Source: a virus. Taken from it: a stretch of DNA of 21,280 nucleotides. Positions 1 through 7,337 of this stretch are shown here, in pieces. The position numbers and the translations under genes were made by a program. The stretch covers positions 1 to 21,280 of IMG/VR virus record IMGVR_UViG_3300024512_000149; one strand, written 5' to 3'. The notes below the pieces were generated by a model. The model had not been told where the DNA came from and did no database searches. It saw nothing but the letters and a program-made list of their open reading frames with translations. The stretch's first letter is position 1. Each line of letters begins with the position of its first letter.

Positions 1-400
1 TGGCGGCGTCGTCGGCTGGCGCGCACTCATAGGCCGCGAGCTCGACGATTGCAGCCGGCGGGCCTTCTGCCGTGAAGCTAACGCCGGGGCCGTAGGATTG
101 CGCCGAGAATCCGAGCACCTTGCGGACGTTGCCCGGTAAGGTAAAGCTGATTGCGTTAGTGCAGCTGATGGTGACTCGGCGCGTCGTGGCGTTGTAGCTG
201 AACTGGTAGAAGCCCGGCAGCGCGTTGTTGCACTCGGTCGCCCAGATCACTAGCGCATCCGTGAACCGTTGTGGCGTGCCCAGGCGGACTTCGCTGGTCG
301 TAGCGCCCTCAGTGACAATGATCGTGTCGTCCACACACAGCGACGGAAACGTGTCGTCCGTCACGCTCTCGCTGTATAGGTACGCCTCAAGCACCGCCAT
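1..400 (-). CDS. Distal tail-region protein of unknown function (C-terminus beyond window)
   Basis: I do not recognise this gene. It opens at an ATG (398-400) that shares one base with the stop of the preceding gene (TGATG), and reads without a stop to the window edge, giving at least 133 residues. The product begins MAVLEAYLYSESVTDD and looks beta-rich, with alternating hydrophobic residues and no obvious membrane segment or signal peptide. A stretch near residues 65-100 (TRRVTISCTNA followed by LPGNVRKVLGFSA) resembles, in spacing, the middle of the upstream 218-aa protein, so the two may share a fold. Being second after the tape measure, it is probably a distal tail or tail-tip component; that is inference from position. 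The complete length and any C-terminal receptor-binding or enzymatic domain are not visible. Confidence 0.75.
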   Translation of the reverse strand, partial: MAVLEAYLYSESVTDDTFPSLCVDDTIIVTEGATTSEVRLGTPQRFTDALVIWATECNNALPGFYQFSYNATTRRVTISCTNAISFTLPGNVRKVLGFSAQSYGPGVSFTAEGPPAAIVELAAYECAPADDAA

Positions 401-1056
401 CAGAGCACCTCGCCGCCGACCTCAAGCGCAACGCGCCACCACAGGCTGTTGACCGGCTGCCGAGTATAGCCCCCGACCGCGACATCGATCCATGTCGCTG
501 TGTGTCGTTGGTACACCCAGCCGCGCCGCGGGTTGCTCGCCAGCCGCAGGATGCTGATCAAGCGCGCGTGCTGCAGCGCGTCACACGTGCCCGACACAAT
601 CGGCCGTCGACCGGCGAGACCTGGCACGCCGGGCCGCACTGCACCCGTTGCCGACGTGACGCCCTCGTCGCCAAGAAACGGCATATCCAACACCGCCGCC
701 AGCACCCCCACAGGCCCCGGCGCCCACGTTCCCGAGGCCGGCGACGTGCCGACAAAGATAGTGCCGACACCTGAGGCAATGCCCAACCGTGCCGTCGCCC
801 CTGCGGACATCGTCAACGTCGCAGCATCGGTGCTGCCGAGCGTCACCTTTGCGCCGCCAGTGGCCACGTCCTGAGACCAGCTCCACCGCCAAAGCACCGT
901 GTCTGCCCAAGGCCTTGCTGCCGCACTGGCCCACGCGACAAAGGCCTGTAGCGTGTCGAACGTCGACCGCTCGGCGTTGGTGTAGGTATCGACGTTGGCG
1001 CCGATCTGCACCGTGATGGTCCAAGCCCACGCTTCGGTTGTTTCGATCGACAGCAT
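400..1056 (-). CDS. Unknown 218-aa protein immediately after tape measure; probable distal tail component
   Basis: No family is recognised. The start ATG (1054-1056) overlaps the tape-measure stop by one base (TGATG), and its stop overlaps the next ATG in the same way, so translation is probably coupled on both sides. The protein is rich in Ala, Thr, Val, Gly and Trp. Its N-terminal half (to about residue 115) looks like a beta sandwich with a VTLGSTDAATLTMSAG stretch and an LGIASGVG segment. Its C-terminal part is more basic and has several Trp residues near the end (NSLWWRVAL). Phages of lambda-like layout place distal tail and tail-tip proteins directly after the tape measure, which is the basis for the tentative role. 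No enzyme motif is seen. Confidence 0.82.
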   Translation of the reverse strand: MLSIETTEAWAWTITVQIGANVDTYTNAERSTFDTLQAFVAWASAAARPWADTVLWRWSWSQDVATGGAKVTLGSTDAATLTMSAGATARLGIASGVGTIFVGTSPASGTWAPGPVGVLAAVLDMPFLGDEGVTSATGAVRPGVPGLAGRRPIVSGTCDALQHARLISILRLASNPRRGWVYQRHTATWIDVAVGGYTRQPVNSLWWRVALEVGGEVL

Positions 1057-3761
1057 CAGGCCGCCTTGCGCCGGTCGTAGCCGGTGCCGTTCACGCTGCG
1101 CAACGTGCCGCTGATGCCCTTGGCAACTTCCTGCGTAGAGCCGACCACAAAACCCTTGTTGAAATTAAACACTTGAGTAACGCCACCACCGCCGCCGCCA
1201 GCCTCGCCGGTTGTGCCAGTGACTGCGCCGCCGCCGCCGGTGGTCGCGCCAGCCGTGGCCGTGCCAGCCGTGCCAGCGCCGCCGGTCGGGATAGCTCCAC
1301 CTGCAACGCCGGCATAGATGGCCGCCGAGGCCGCGTGAGCAATGCCACCGGGGATGTTGCCACCAGCGAACGCTGCCACGCTGGCAGCGGTCTCGGTGAT
1401 GGCGAGGATGGCTGCCTTGGTCTGCTCGTCCTCGATGAATGCGGTAGCAGCCGCGCCACTGGCTGCAATCGTGCCGTCGATAGCGTTGGTCAGCCCTTCG
1501 TTGGCCGTCGCCATCTGCTCGACGTTGCCCGCGTCGGCCGCCTTCTGGAAAGCGGCCAGCGCTTGCGATCCCTTCTGCACATTGCCGACGATACCGGCGA
1601 TACCCTTGCCAAACGATTGCACAGACTTGATGGTTTCTTGCGCTTGCTTGGCTTGGTCTTGCAGGCCCTTGATCTGCTTTTGGTAGATCTTCTCTTGCGC
1701 CTTCACCTGTGCATCGAGGTCGGCGCGGTCGGCCTCGTTAAGGTTGGCCGAGTTTTCCTGCAACGCTTTCAACGCATCGATCGCGTTCTGCTTTGCCTCA
1801 ACAGTTCGCGCAAAGCCAGACTGCACGAGATCGGCGCTGGCTCCCAAGGTATTCTGGATCGCATCGTCGACGGTCGATAGCTTGGTCTTGAAGCTGGCGA
1901 CGATCGCATCGCTCTCTTTGGTGAAGGCTGCGGCTGTAACATCGGCCAGCTTCTGGCGTTCTGCCGCAATCTGCTGGTCAGCAAGCAAGCGCTCCTTGGC
2001 GGCAAGCTCGGACTGTTCGTCGATGCCGGTCAGCTTGATCGCAAGGTCGCGGTTGATCTTTTCGATGTTGGCAGCGGCCTGCGCTTCGGCGGTCTGGATC
2101 TCCAGCATCGTTGCGCCGTGGACATCGCCGCGCTTGCGCAACTGCTCGATCTCGCGGGCGGCCTGCGCCTTCGATAGCTCGTCGATCTTGGCCTGCGTCT
2201 CGATCTCGGCCTGTAGTTCCTCCTCAAACGCGGCGCGCTTCAGCTCGACAACCTTCCGGCTGCGCTCAACCTCGGCATCGGCGGTTGCCTTGCGTGCGGC
2301 CTCGCGCTCGTTGTTGGCGTTCAGTTCTATAGCGCGCAGTTCAGCTTCCCGACCGCGCACGGTGTTTGCACGTTGCCGGGCCGCCCGCGTTGCGGCTGCT
2401 TCCTCTAAATCGATGACTCGGAGGCGGGACGCGAGCACATCAGGATCCGCTCCTGGTACCTTCGCCCGCTGCGTCGCCAGTTGCGATTCGGCCTGCGCCA
2501 GCTTGATGGTCGCGTCCGTCTCGGCTTGAATGCGTTCCTTGTTCTTCGCGGCGGCGGCCTGCTGGCGCGCGACACGATCGGCTTGCGCTTGCTGGAATAC
2601 CGCGGCCTTTGCAGCCTCGGCTTGCGCCTGCTCGATCTGCAGCGCCTGCGCCTTGATGGCGTAGTCCTCCTGCGACAAAGCATTGCGGTTGCGGTAAAGC
2701 GTATTGATGCGCGCCGCGACGTCGGCCAGTCGCTCATCAATCGCTTGAATCCGAATCACCTCGGCGACCGTCTTGCGCTTTTCTTGGGTCGCCGCAATGT
2801 CGAGCAGCGTCGCCCGGCCTTTGGCCAGCGTGCTGTTCTGCTCTGACGCGCGCTGCTCGCGCGCAAGCTGCCGTTGGGCCGCAAGTTCGATCTCCAGCGC
2901 CGTCGCCTTCTGCCGCACTAGGTCAAGATCGCGCTGTTCGCTCTCGCTGATCTGCCTGCCCGTCAATGCGATCGATGCTTGAATCTGCGCCGCTTCCTTC
3001 AACAGCTCAGACTGCTGCACCTTCTGATCAGTCAAGTCGCGTTCGAGCCCAAGCGACTCCCGCGACAGGCCGATAGATGCGCCAAGTTCGCCCAGATTCT
3101 TAATGCCGAGGTTGCCGATCTCAGCTTGCACCGCGATAAGCGCGTCCGGTCCCTTGGCCCATGCGGCAAGGTACTGCTCGACAGCCTTGCTACCGTCGGC
3201 GCCCATAGCCACAGCGCGATCCCGCACCGCGCGCAGCTCTGTCGACGTCGGCCGGATGCCTTGGTCGGTCATCTGCTCGAGCGCCGCGCTTACCTTGATC
3301 GCTGCGTCCTGCGTGATGCCCAGCTGCGCGGCCATGCCTTCCGAGCCAGCACCGCCGCGCATAAACTTGGTTTTAGCTTCGGCCTCGTTGGCCGCTTCGA
3401 TAAACTTGTAGGTCGCCACAGCTAGGCCGGTCATCGCGGCAGCAGCAATACCGATCGGACCCGGTATGACGGTCGCTACCGCGCCCGCAGCCGTGAACGA
3501 CTGGCCCAGCTTCTGCATAATCGGATTGGTACCGCCGAGCACCGCGTTGACTGCCGAAAAGGCGCCGCCGATCTTGCTCGCTGATTGCTGCGCCAGCGTT
3601 GCGAACTTGGCCATCCCGCCGCCGGCATTGGCCGTTGCCGCTTGCGCCGACTTGCCCATGGCGTCGAGCTCGTCGCGAGTCTGCTTGACCACGCGGCTCG
3701 CGTTGCCCTGTGCGTCGACCGCAATCTTGACGTCGACCCGACTTGCCGCAACCGTGCTCAT
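1056..3761 (-). CDS. Tail tape measure protein
   Basis: This 901-aa protein sets tail length and is packed inside the tail tube. Evidence: it is the longest gene of the arm; it lies directly after the frameshifted chaperone pair; most of it (about residues 220-750) is Ala/Glu/Gln/Lys/Arg-rich helix and coiled coil. Two hydrophobic segments occur, at about residues 90-121 and 782-826, followed by a Gly/Thr-rich linker and a short C-terminal tail ending YDRRKAA. I chose the ATG at 3759-3761 because it overlaps the upstream stop as ATGA and has a GGAGG ribosome-binding site about 7 nt before it; an upstream in-frame start at 3812 would add 17 residues but lacks this support. At about 1.5 angstrom per residue, the family rule of thumb, the tail would be roughly 135 nm. 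No lytic-transglycosylase or peptidase motif was seen inside it. Confidence 0.93.
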   Translation of the reverse strand: MSTVAASRVDVKIAVDAQGNASRVVKQTRDELDAMGKSAQAATANAGGGMAKFATLAQQSASKIGGAFSAVNAVLGGTNPIMQKLGQSFTAAGAVATVIPGPIGIAAAAMTGLAVATYKFIEAANEAEAKTKFMRGGAGSEGMAAQLGITQDAAIKVSAALEQMTDQGIRPTSTELRAVRDRAVAMGADGSKAVEQYLAAWAKGPDALIAVQAEIGNLGIKNLGELGASIGLSRESLGLERDLTDQKVQQSELLKEAAQIQASIALTGRQISESEQRDLDLVRQKATALEIELAAQRQLAREQRASEQNSTLAKGRATLLDIAATQEKRKTVAEVIRIQAIDERLADVAARINTLYRNRNALSQEDYAIKAQALQIEQAQAEAAKAAVFQQAQADRVARQQAAAAKNKERIQAETDATIKLAQAESQLATQRAKVPGADPDVLASRLRVIDLEEAAATRAARQRANTVRGREAELRAIELNANNEREAARKATADAEVERSRKVVELKRAAFEEELQAEIETQAKIDELSKAQAAREIEQLRKRGDVHGATMLEIQTAEAQAAANIEKINRDLAIKLTGIDEQSELAAKERLLADQQIAAERQKLADVTAAAFTKESDAIVASFKTKLSTVDDAIQNTLGASADLVQSGFARTVEAKQNAIDALKALQENSANLNEADRADLDAQVKAQEKIYQKQIKGLQDQAKQAQETIKSVQSFGKGIAGIVGNVQKGSQALAAFQKAADAGNVEQMATANEGLTNAIDGTIAASGAAATAFIEDEQTKAAILAITETAASVAAFAGGNIPGGIAHAASAAIYAGVAGGAIPTGGAGTAGTATAGATTGGGGAVTGTTGEAGGGGGGVTQVFNFNKGFVVGSTQEVAKGISGTLRSVNGTGYDRRKAA

Positions 3762-4117
3762 TTGCCCGCCTCCAGTCGCGCCCGCAGCGTCGCAAGACCC
3801 CACGTTAGCCAAGCTGGAAACGCCTCTGGCCAGCCAGCCAACGGGCTGATCTTAGCGCACTCGTGCAGGTTCACCAACGCCCGAAACTGCAGGCCGCGCA
3901 AGACGCCGTAAGGGCACACAGACCAAGCACCGCCCGGCAGCTCCGCGGGTCCGTCCTCGGTCTCTGGCACCTCGTCGCAAGGTCCATGCTCGCAGCGGCA
4001 CAGCCAGACCGCGCGCCGGTAGAATCCCTCTTTGCGCCAGATGCTCAGCAAGTGCGGCAGTGTCGTTGCCCAGGTCGCGGCCTTGCCGTCGATCACGACC
4101 CCGGCAAGTTTCCCCAT
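3758..4117 (-). CDS. Tail assembly chaperone, T-like part, expressed by -1 frameshift
   Basis: This 119-codon frame overlaps the end of the G-like chaperone gene by 25 nt and lies in its -1 frame. A GGGAAAC heptamer in the overlap is positioned so that ribosomes slipping back one base leave the G frame and continue here with LAGVVIDGK. The expected product is a fusion of 144 G residues and 116 residues from this frame (260 aa), close to lambda gpGT (279 aa). The ATG at 4115-4117 could give a free protein, but no strong ribosome-binding site precedes it, so the fusion is more likely the functional form. The T part has four cysteines and one histidine near its middle (CRCEHGPC plus a later CPYG), suggesting a metal site. 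In lambda, G and GT chaperone tape-measure and tube assembly and are absent from the virion. Its stop overlaps the tape-measure start (ATGA). Confidence 0.85.
   Translation of the reverse strand: MGKLAGVVIDGKAATWATTLPHLLSIWRKEGFYRRAVWLCRCEHGPCDEVPETEDGPAELPGGAWSVCPYGVLRGLQFRALVNLHECAKISPLAGWPEAFPAWLTWGLATLRARLEAGK
4073..4107 (-). promoter_or_regulatory. Candidate frameshift-stimulating stem-loop or pseudoknot
   Basis: Directly after the slippery site, TTGCCG (4107-4102) can pair perfectly with CGGCAA (4088-4083) across a 13-nt loop; counting the last C of the heptamer the stem is 7 bp. GGTCG in the loop (4100-4096) is complementary to CGACC (4077-4073) just downstream, which would make an H-type pseudoknot. 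The spacer is shorter than the usual 5-8 nt, so the first pairs may be melted by the ribosome at the pause. Pairing was found by eye; no folding energy was computed. Confidence 0.5.
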
Positions 4118-4539
4118 GTGAGGTCGACGATCGCGCGATAGAGCGGCACGACCAGCGATGCCACCGGGTCGGCGCGAAACTTCGCCGCCGCTTCCCTGTC
4201 GCCGTCGATGTCGACGAGGCCCAGCTCCATGTGCCGCATGATCTGCGCTTCCGGCGCCATGGCTTCGGCCTCTTGGTACTCCAGCCAGCTCAACGCCCGC
4301 ACCCGAAACAGCGTCGCACCGGCCGCCGACTTGGCCTCGTCAAGCGTGACAAAGCACGGATCCAGCGGCGCCGCCTCGGCCTTGTCGAGCTCGGCCACGT
4401 TGTCGCCGACGGCTTTACGCACCCGCGCAAGCTGGGCCGCCTTGCGTCGTGTTGCTGCCTTGGTCTCCAGCGTAACCGCAGGGTCCGCGCTGTAGACAAG
4501 CTGCACGGTTTTTGCCGTGCTGGTAGTCACGATGGCCAT
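4093..4539 (-). CDS. Tail assembly chaperone, G-like
   Basis: This 148-aa, mostly helical, charged protein sits between the tail tube and tape-measure genes, the conserved position of the tail assembly chaperone. The N-terminal 40 residues are Thr/Ala/Lys-rich; the rest contains helix-forming stretches such as FRVRALSWLEYQEAEAM and MRHMELGLVDIDGD. Length is close to lambda gpG (140 aa). The ATG at 4537-4539 has an AGGAG ribosome-binding site about 4-5 nt upstream. The last codons (TGG GGA AAC TTG) contain a -1 slippery heptamer and the gene stops only four codons later, so most ribosomes should make the short form and a minority the longer fusion. Sequence similarity to a named family was not assessed; the call rests on position, length, character and the frameshift arrangement. 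Confidence 0.88.
   Translation of the reverse strand: MAIVTTSTAKTVQLVYSADPAVTLETKAATRRKAAQLARVRKAVGDNVAELDKAEAAPLDPCFVTLDEAKSAAGATLFRVRALSWLEYQEAEAMAPEAQIMRHMELGLVDIDGDREAAAKFRADPVASLVVPLYRAIVDLTWGNLPGS
4108..4114 (-). promoter_or_regulatory. Programmed -1 ribosomal frameshift slippery site GGGAAAC
   Basis: On the minus strand the zero-frame codons are TGG GGA AAC, so the heptamer reads G GGA AAC, the X XXY YYZ pattern in the right register. After a -1 slip the tRNAs re-pair on GGG AAA, and reading continues CTT GCC GGG in the frame of the T-like ORF. It differs only in the last base from the lambda G/GT site GGGAAAG. The zero frame stops shortly afterwards at 4093. Confidence 0.88.
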
Positions 4540-4578
4540 GGGTGCTCCTGGTGGTGCAGGCGCCCCGACCGGGCCAAC

Positions 4579-5979
4579 CTAGGCCAAGCCGATGCGGAAG
4601 ATGCTGTCGATCGGGCAGTTGTCCGAGGTCTCAGCGCCGTTGGTCGAGCTGTCGCCGGTATAGCTGCCAGCCTCGAGTGCAACGGTGTAGGTCTGCGCGC
4701 CGTTGGCGTCGGCGATAGTCGGGGCCGCGCTCACGCGAGCCGCCGGGACCAGCACCGAAAACGACTTGCCAATCGCCGCGCCGACGTACACGCCGAGGCT
4801 GTGGGTCGTGCCCAGCTCGAGCGACGACTGCCACACGTGCGAGCCGATGTTGCCCGCGGCGCCCGCGTCCGAGTAGACGGTATCGCCGTCAGTGTGCGGA
4901 GCCGTGAAGTTGACCGCGATCCGCGGCTTGACCACGCTCACCGCCGACACAGCCTGCGGAGCGCTGTGGCACATGGTCTCGTTGATCGTCGCCTTCCACT
5001 CCATCGTGAGGCCAGCCAGACCACACTTGATCGAGCTGTCGAGGTAGGCGGCGCCGGTCTTGGTGCCGACGAGCTGCGGCGCGCGGGTGTAGCTGGCCGG
5101 AATCTGCAGGCCGCCGAGCGTCTTGTCCATCTGGAAGTCGTAGAAACGGAACGTGAACTCGGCGGTCGGGGTGGCGCCGGGCTCAAGCGTCAGCTTGAAC
5201 GCCTCGCACACAAGGCCGGTCAGGACATAGCAGAACTTCGTGTCGTTGCCAGTCCACAGCGCGGTCAGCGCCACGGGCTGGTCGTTGGTCACCCAAGCCG
5301 ACGCCGTGCCGTAGATGTTGGCGTTGTCGTCGTCGAAGTTGGCAAGCGGCGCCTTGATCGGGTCAAAGGTCGTCATGACGTTGGCGTTCTTGGTCTTGAT
5401 CCAGCCAATGCCCGGCGCCACCGTGCCCGACGTGGCAGCGGCGATCAGCTGGCCGCCAGCGTGCAGCGCGCCGTTCGCCACCTCGATGTTGTTGGCGTTG
5501 GTGCCGGCGGCGACCACAGCGGCGGCGCCGTAGTCCGACACAGACAGGAACGTGCCGCGCCAAAAGTTGGTGTTCTTGTCAGCCAGCGTGGCGCCGGCCA
5601 AGCTGCCGACGTCGCATCCCATGGCGTTGGCGACGAGCACGAGCCACGGCGGGATGACCTCCGCGCCGCTGACCGGGGCCTCGCCCGGATCCTCCGCGGT
5701 CGGGTCGTAGCCGGTCTTGAACGCCTGCAGCGGAACCACAAACGACACCGTGCCCGACCGACGACCCACGATCTTTTCCGGCGCCGCGCCCACTTGGCCG
5801 GTCAGCAGATCAAGCTCGCTGACCTCGGTATTGAAGGTCACCTTGGGCGTGTCGCACAGCAGCGGCCGGAAGTTGTTGGCCGCCAACACGTTGCCGCCAA
5901 AGTTGGCGTCAGGCGTAGTCGGCGTCACGAGGTCCGACTGGATGGCGAACGAGAGAGAGGAATCAGTCCAGTTTGCCAT
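4579..5979 (-). CDS. Major tail (tube) protein
   Basis: This 466-aa protein would polymerise into the tail tube. It is beta-rich with few long helices, begins MANWTDSSLSFAIQSD, and has the hydrophilic, Gly/Thr/Asn-rich make-up typical of tube subunits. It lies between the tail-terminator-like gene and the chaperone pair, the standard siphovirus order. An N-terminal core segment (about residues 40-95, with SELDLLTGQVGAAPEKIVGRR) is followed by a second large region. It is longer than many tube proteins (lambda gpV is about 250 aa), so an inserted or C-terminal decoration domain is likely; the last 100 residues look like a compact beta domain. The ATG is preceded by GGAG about 8 nt upstream. 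A Mu-like sheath can be ruled out only by its make-up and by the absence of a separate sheath-tube pair. Confidence 0.85.
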   Translation of the reverse strand: MANWTDSSLSFAIQSDLVTPTTPDANFGGNVLAANNFRPLLCDTPKVTFNTEVSELDLLTGQVGAAPEKIVGRRSGTVSFVVPLQAFKTGYDPTAEDPGEAPVSGAEVIPPWLVLVANAMGCDVGSLAGATLADKNTNFWRGTFLSVSDYGAAAVVAAGTNANNIEVANGALHAGGQLIAAATSGTVAPGIGWIKTKNANVMTTFDPIKAPLANFDDDNANIYGTASAWVTNDQPVALTALWTGNDTKFCYVLTGLVCEAFKLTLEPGATPTAEFTFRFYDFQMDKTLGGLQIPASYTRAPQLVGTKTGAAYLDSSIKCGLAGLTMEWKATINETMCHSAPQAVSAVSVVKPRIAVNFTAPHTDGDTVYSDAGAAGNIGSHVWQSSLELGTTHSLGVYVGAAIGKSFSVLVPAARVSAAPTIADANGAQTYTVALEAGSYTGDSSTNGAETSDNCPIDSIFRIGLA

Positions 5980-5990
5980 GACGTCGTCTC

Positions 5991-6404
5991 CTAAGCAGGC
6001 CCGGTGAAGGTGAAGCGCACACTGCGCGACATCGACAGCTCGTTGTCCGCGCCCGTGATATTGGCCAGATCCGGCTCAACTTTCAAGATGTCCGTTTGCG
6101 TCGCAATCCAGTCGTAGAGATCGTCGCAAATCTGCTCGGCATCCTCGACCGCCCGCAGGTAGGCGCCCTGCTGGTCAACGTACCAGACTTCAACCAGCGC
6201 CTGCATTTCCCAGTCGGAGCAACCCTGCGCTGGGAAAACGCGCCGCCCTGGGTTGCAGCTCAACAACACCGCTCGGCTACCAAGGTAGGTATGCCGCACG
6301 CCGATCTGAACCTGGTACTTGTCGTCGGTGCCAGCCCGATGCGTCGGGATTAGCGCCTCAATGCGAGCCTTCCAATCGGTGAGGATTTCCGCGCTCGTCG
6401 TCAT
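5991..6404 (-). CDS. Probable tail terminator (tail completion) protein
   Basis: This 137-aa alpha/beta protein lies just before the tail tube gene, where gpU-like tail terminators are found. Its opening helix (TTSAEILTDWKARIEALIP), central strands (ALVEVWYVD) and a later helix (AEQICDDLYDWIATQ) followed by a final strand (SRSVRFTFTGPA) match the general layout of this class, which caps the finished tube and joins it to the head. The ATG overlaps the preceding stop as ATGA (6401-6404). No catalytic motif is visible. The assignment rests on position, size and secondary-structure pattern and is moderately sure; a head-tail connector is the main alternative. Confidence 0.65.
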   Translation of the reverse strand: MTTSAEILTDWKARIEALIPTHRAGTDDKYQVQIGVRHTYLGSRAVLLSCNPGRRVFPAQGCSDWEMQALVEVWYVDQQGAYLRAVEDAEQICDDLYDWIATQTDILKVEPDLANITGADNELSMSRSVRFTFTGPA

Positions 6405-7261
6405 CGACTCGTCCGCAGTGAGTAAAGCGGCCGCTTCGTCGGCGTTGTGTCGCCTGTGTTGTTGGCGTCGTATGCCTTCAGGCCATTGATCACTTTCTCA
6501 AGCTCATCGCCGAAAGCGTAGCGGTACTCGCGCACCAACGTGGCAATGTCGCCGACCAACGCAATGCCCATGTCAGCCAGCACCCAGCGGGCGCCAATCT
6601 GGCCGACCTCAGCAAAGGCCCGCGGCGAAACATAAAGGAATGGCCGGCGGCCAGTCTGCTCAATGGCGTTTCGGATCTTGTCGTTGACCCGGTCGGCGAT
6701 ACCGCGGCAGAAGTCCTCCGACCGCGTCGTTTGGTAGACCGTCGCAAGCAGCTCGGCGATCTCTGGTGCCGTGATGGCAGGCTGCCACAGCCAGCGCACA
6801 CAAGCGGCCTCGGCCGTCGCGAAGCCCTTTGCCGTCGCATTCTCGTAGCGCCACTCGACCTGGTAGCCGGCGCCAAGCGCCGCCAGTCCTAGCGCGCTCA
6901 GGCTGGCCGACATCGTCAGGCCTTTGACCGTGTCATTGTTGGCTGGCGCCACCGGCAGCGCTGCTGCTAGGTGAACGTGCAGTCCATCGATGCGCACCGG
7001 CGTGCAGACGTAGGTCTCGCCGTAGCTAGTCACTGCCAGCGGTTGGCCCACCTTGACGCCGGCGACCGAATCAAGGTCGAGCATCAGCGCCGTGGAGCTG
7101 GCGTTTGCGTGCGTGTTGATCGTCGACAGCGTGACCGCGGGCGCCTGCAACTGGCTGCCGTTGGGCGCCCGCAAGACCACCGTCGCGGCGGTCGGGACAA
7201 GGCCCGACATGTCGGCATGCGTGATCGTCGTCGCTCTGTCGTACAGCAGCTCGATACCCAC
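6401..7261 (-). CDS. Putative head-tail connector / head completion protein, two-part
   Basis: No exact family is recognised. This 286-aa protein is between the major capsid and tail-terminator-like genes, where head completion and adaptor proteins sit. The first half (about residues 1-110) is beta-rich with Thr/Val runs and has a motif-like stretch GQPLAVTSYGETYVCTPVRIDG. The second half is helical, with helices around APEIAELLATVYQ and FCRGIADRVNDKIRNAIEQ, as in adaptor proteins that dock on the portal. The start is a GTG (7259-7261), supported by GGAGG about 6 nt upstream; no nearby ATG fits as well. The unusual size (adaptors are often 100-150 aa) suggests a fusion of two neck functions. 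Its stop overlaps the next start (ATGA). Confidence 0.7.
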   Translation of the reverse strand: MGIELLYDRATTITHADMSGLVPTAATVVLRAPNGSQLQAPAVTLSTINTHANASSTALMLDLDSVAGVKVGQPLAVTSYGETYVCTPVRIDGLHVHLAAALPVAPANNDTVKGLTMSASLSALGLAALGAGYQVEWRYENATAKGFATAEAACVRWLWQPAITAPEIAELLATVYQTTRSEDFCRGIADRVNDKIRNAIEQTGRRPFLYVSPRAFAEVGQIGARWVLADMGIALVGDIATLVREYRYAFGDELEKVINGLKAYDANNTGDTTPTKRPLYSLRTSR

Positions 7262-7279
7262 CGCACACCTCCGCTTGCT

Positions 7280-7318
7280 GGCGGGGGCCGGTGACCGTCA
7301 AGCCGCCCGACCCCCGCC
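7280..7318 (-). repeat. Stem-loop between major capsid and connector genes
   Basis: GGCGGGGG (7280-7287) and CCCCCGCC (7311-7318) form a perfect 8-bp GC-only stem around a 23-nt loop. It begins about 19 nt beyond the capsid stop codon and ends before the next ribosome-binding site. There is no T-run after it on the minus strand, so a classical intrinsic terminator is unlikely; an attenuator, an RNA-processing or stability element, or chance in GC-rich DNA are the options. Confidence 0.45.
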
Positions 7319-7337
7319 GCAAAACCCACCCCGGACG

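Noticed and set aside
1038-2529. Long plus-strand open frames opposite the tape measure gene
   Set aside because: Ser/Ala/Arg-rich translations without family motifs, fully explained by the repetitive codons of the coiled-coil gene on the other strand.
3762-3812. Longer tape-measure start adding 17 residues
   Set aside because: The inner ATG has GGAGG at the right distance and a 4-nt overlap with the upstream stop, like the other junctions of the arm.
4060-5994. 644-codon plus-strand open frame opposite the tail tube gene
   Set aside because: It is antisense to a well-supported gene, is very Arg/His/Val-rich, and arises because GC-biased codons rarely make stops in this opposite phase. It has no family features.
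7280-7318. Intrinsic transcription terminator after the capsid gene
   Set aside because: The stem is strong but no T-run follows on the minus strand, so it is listed only as a stem-loop.
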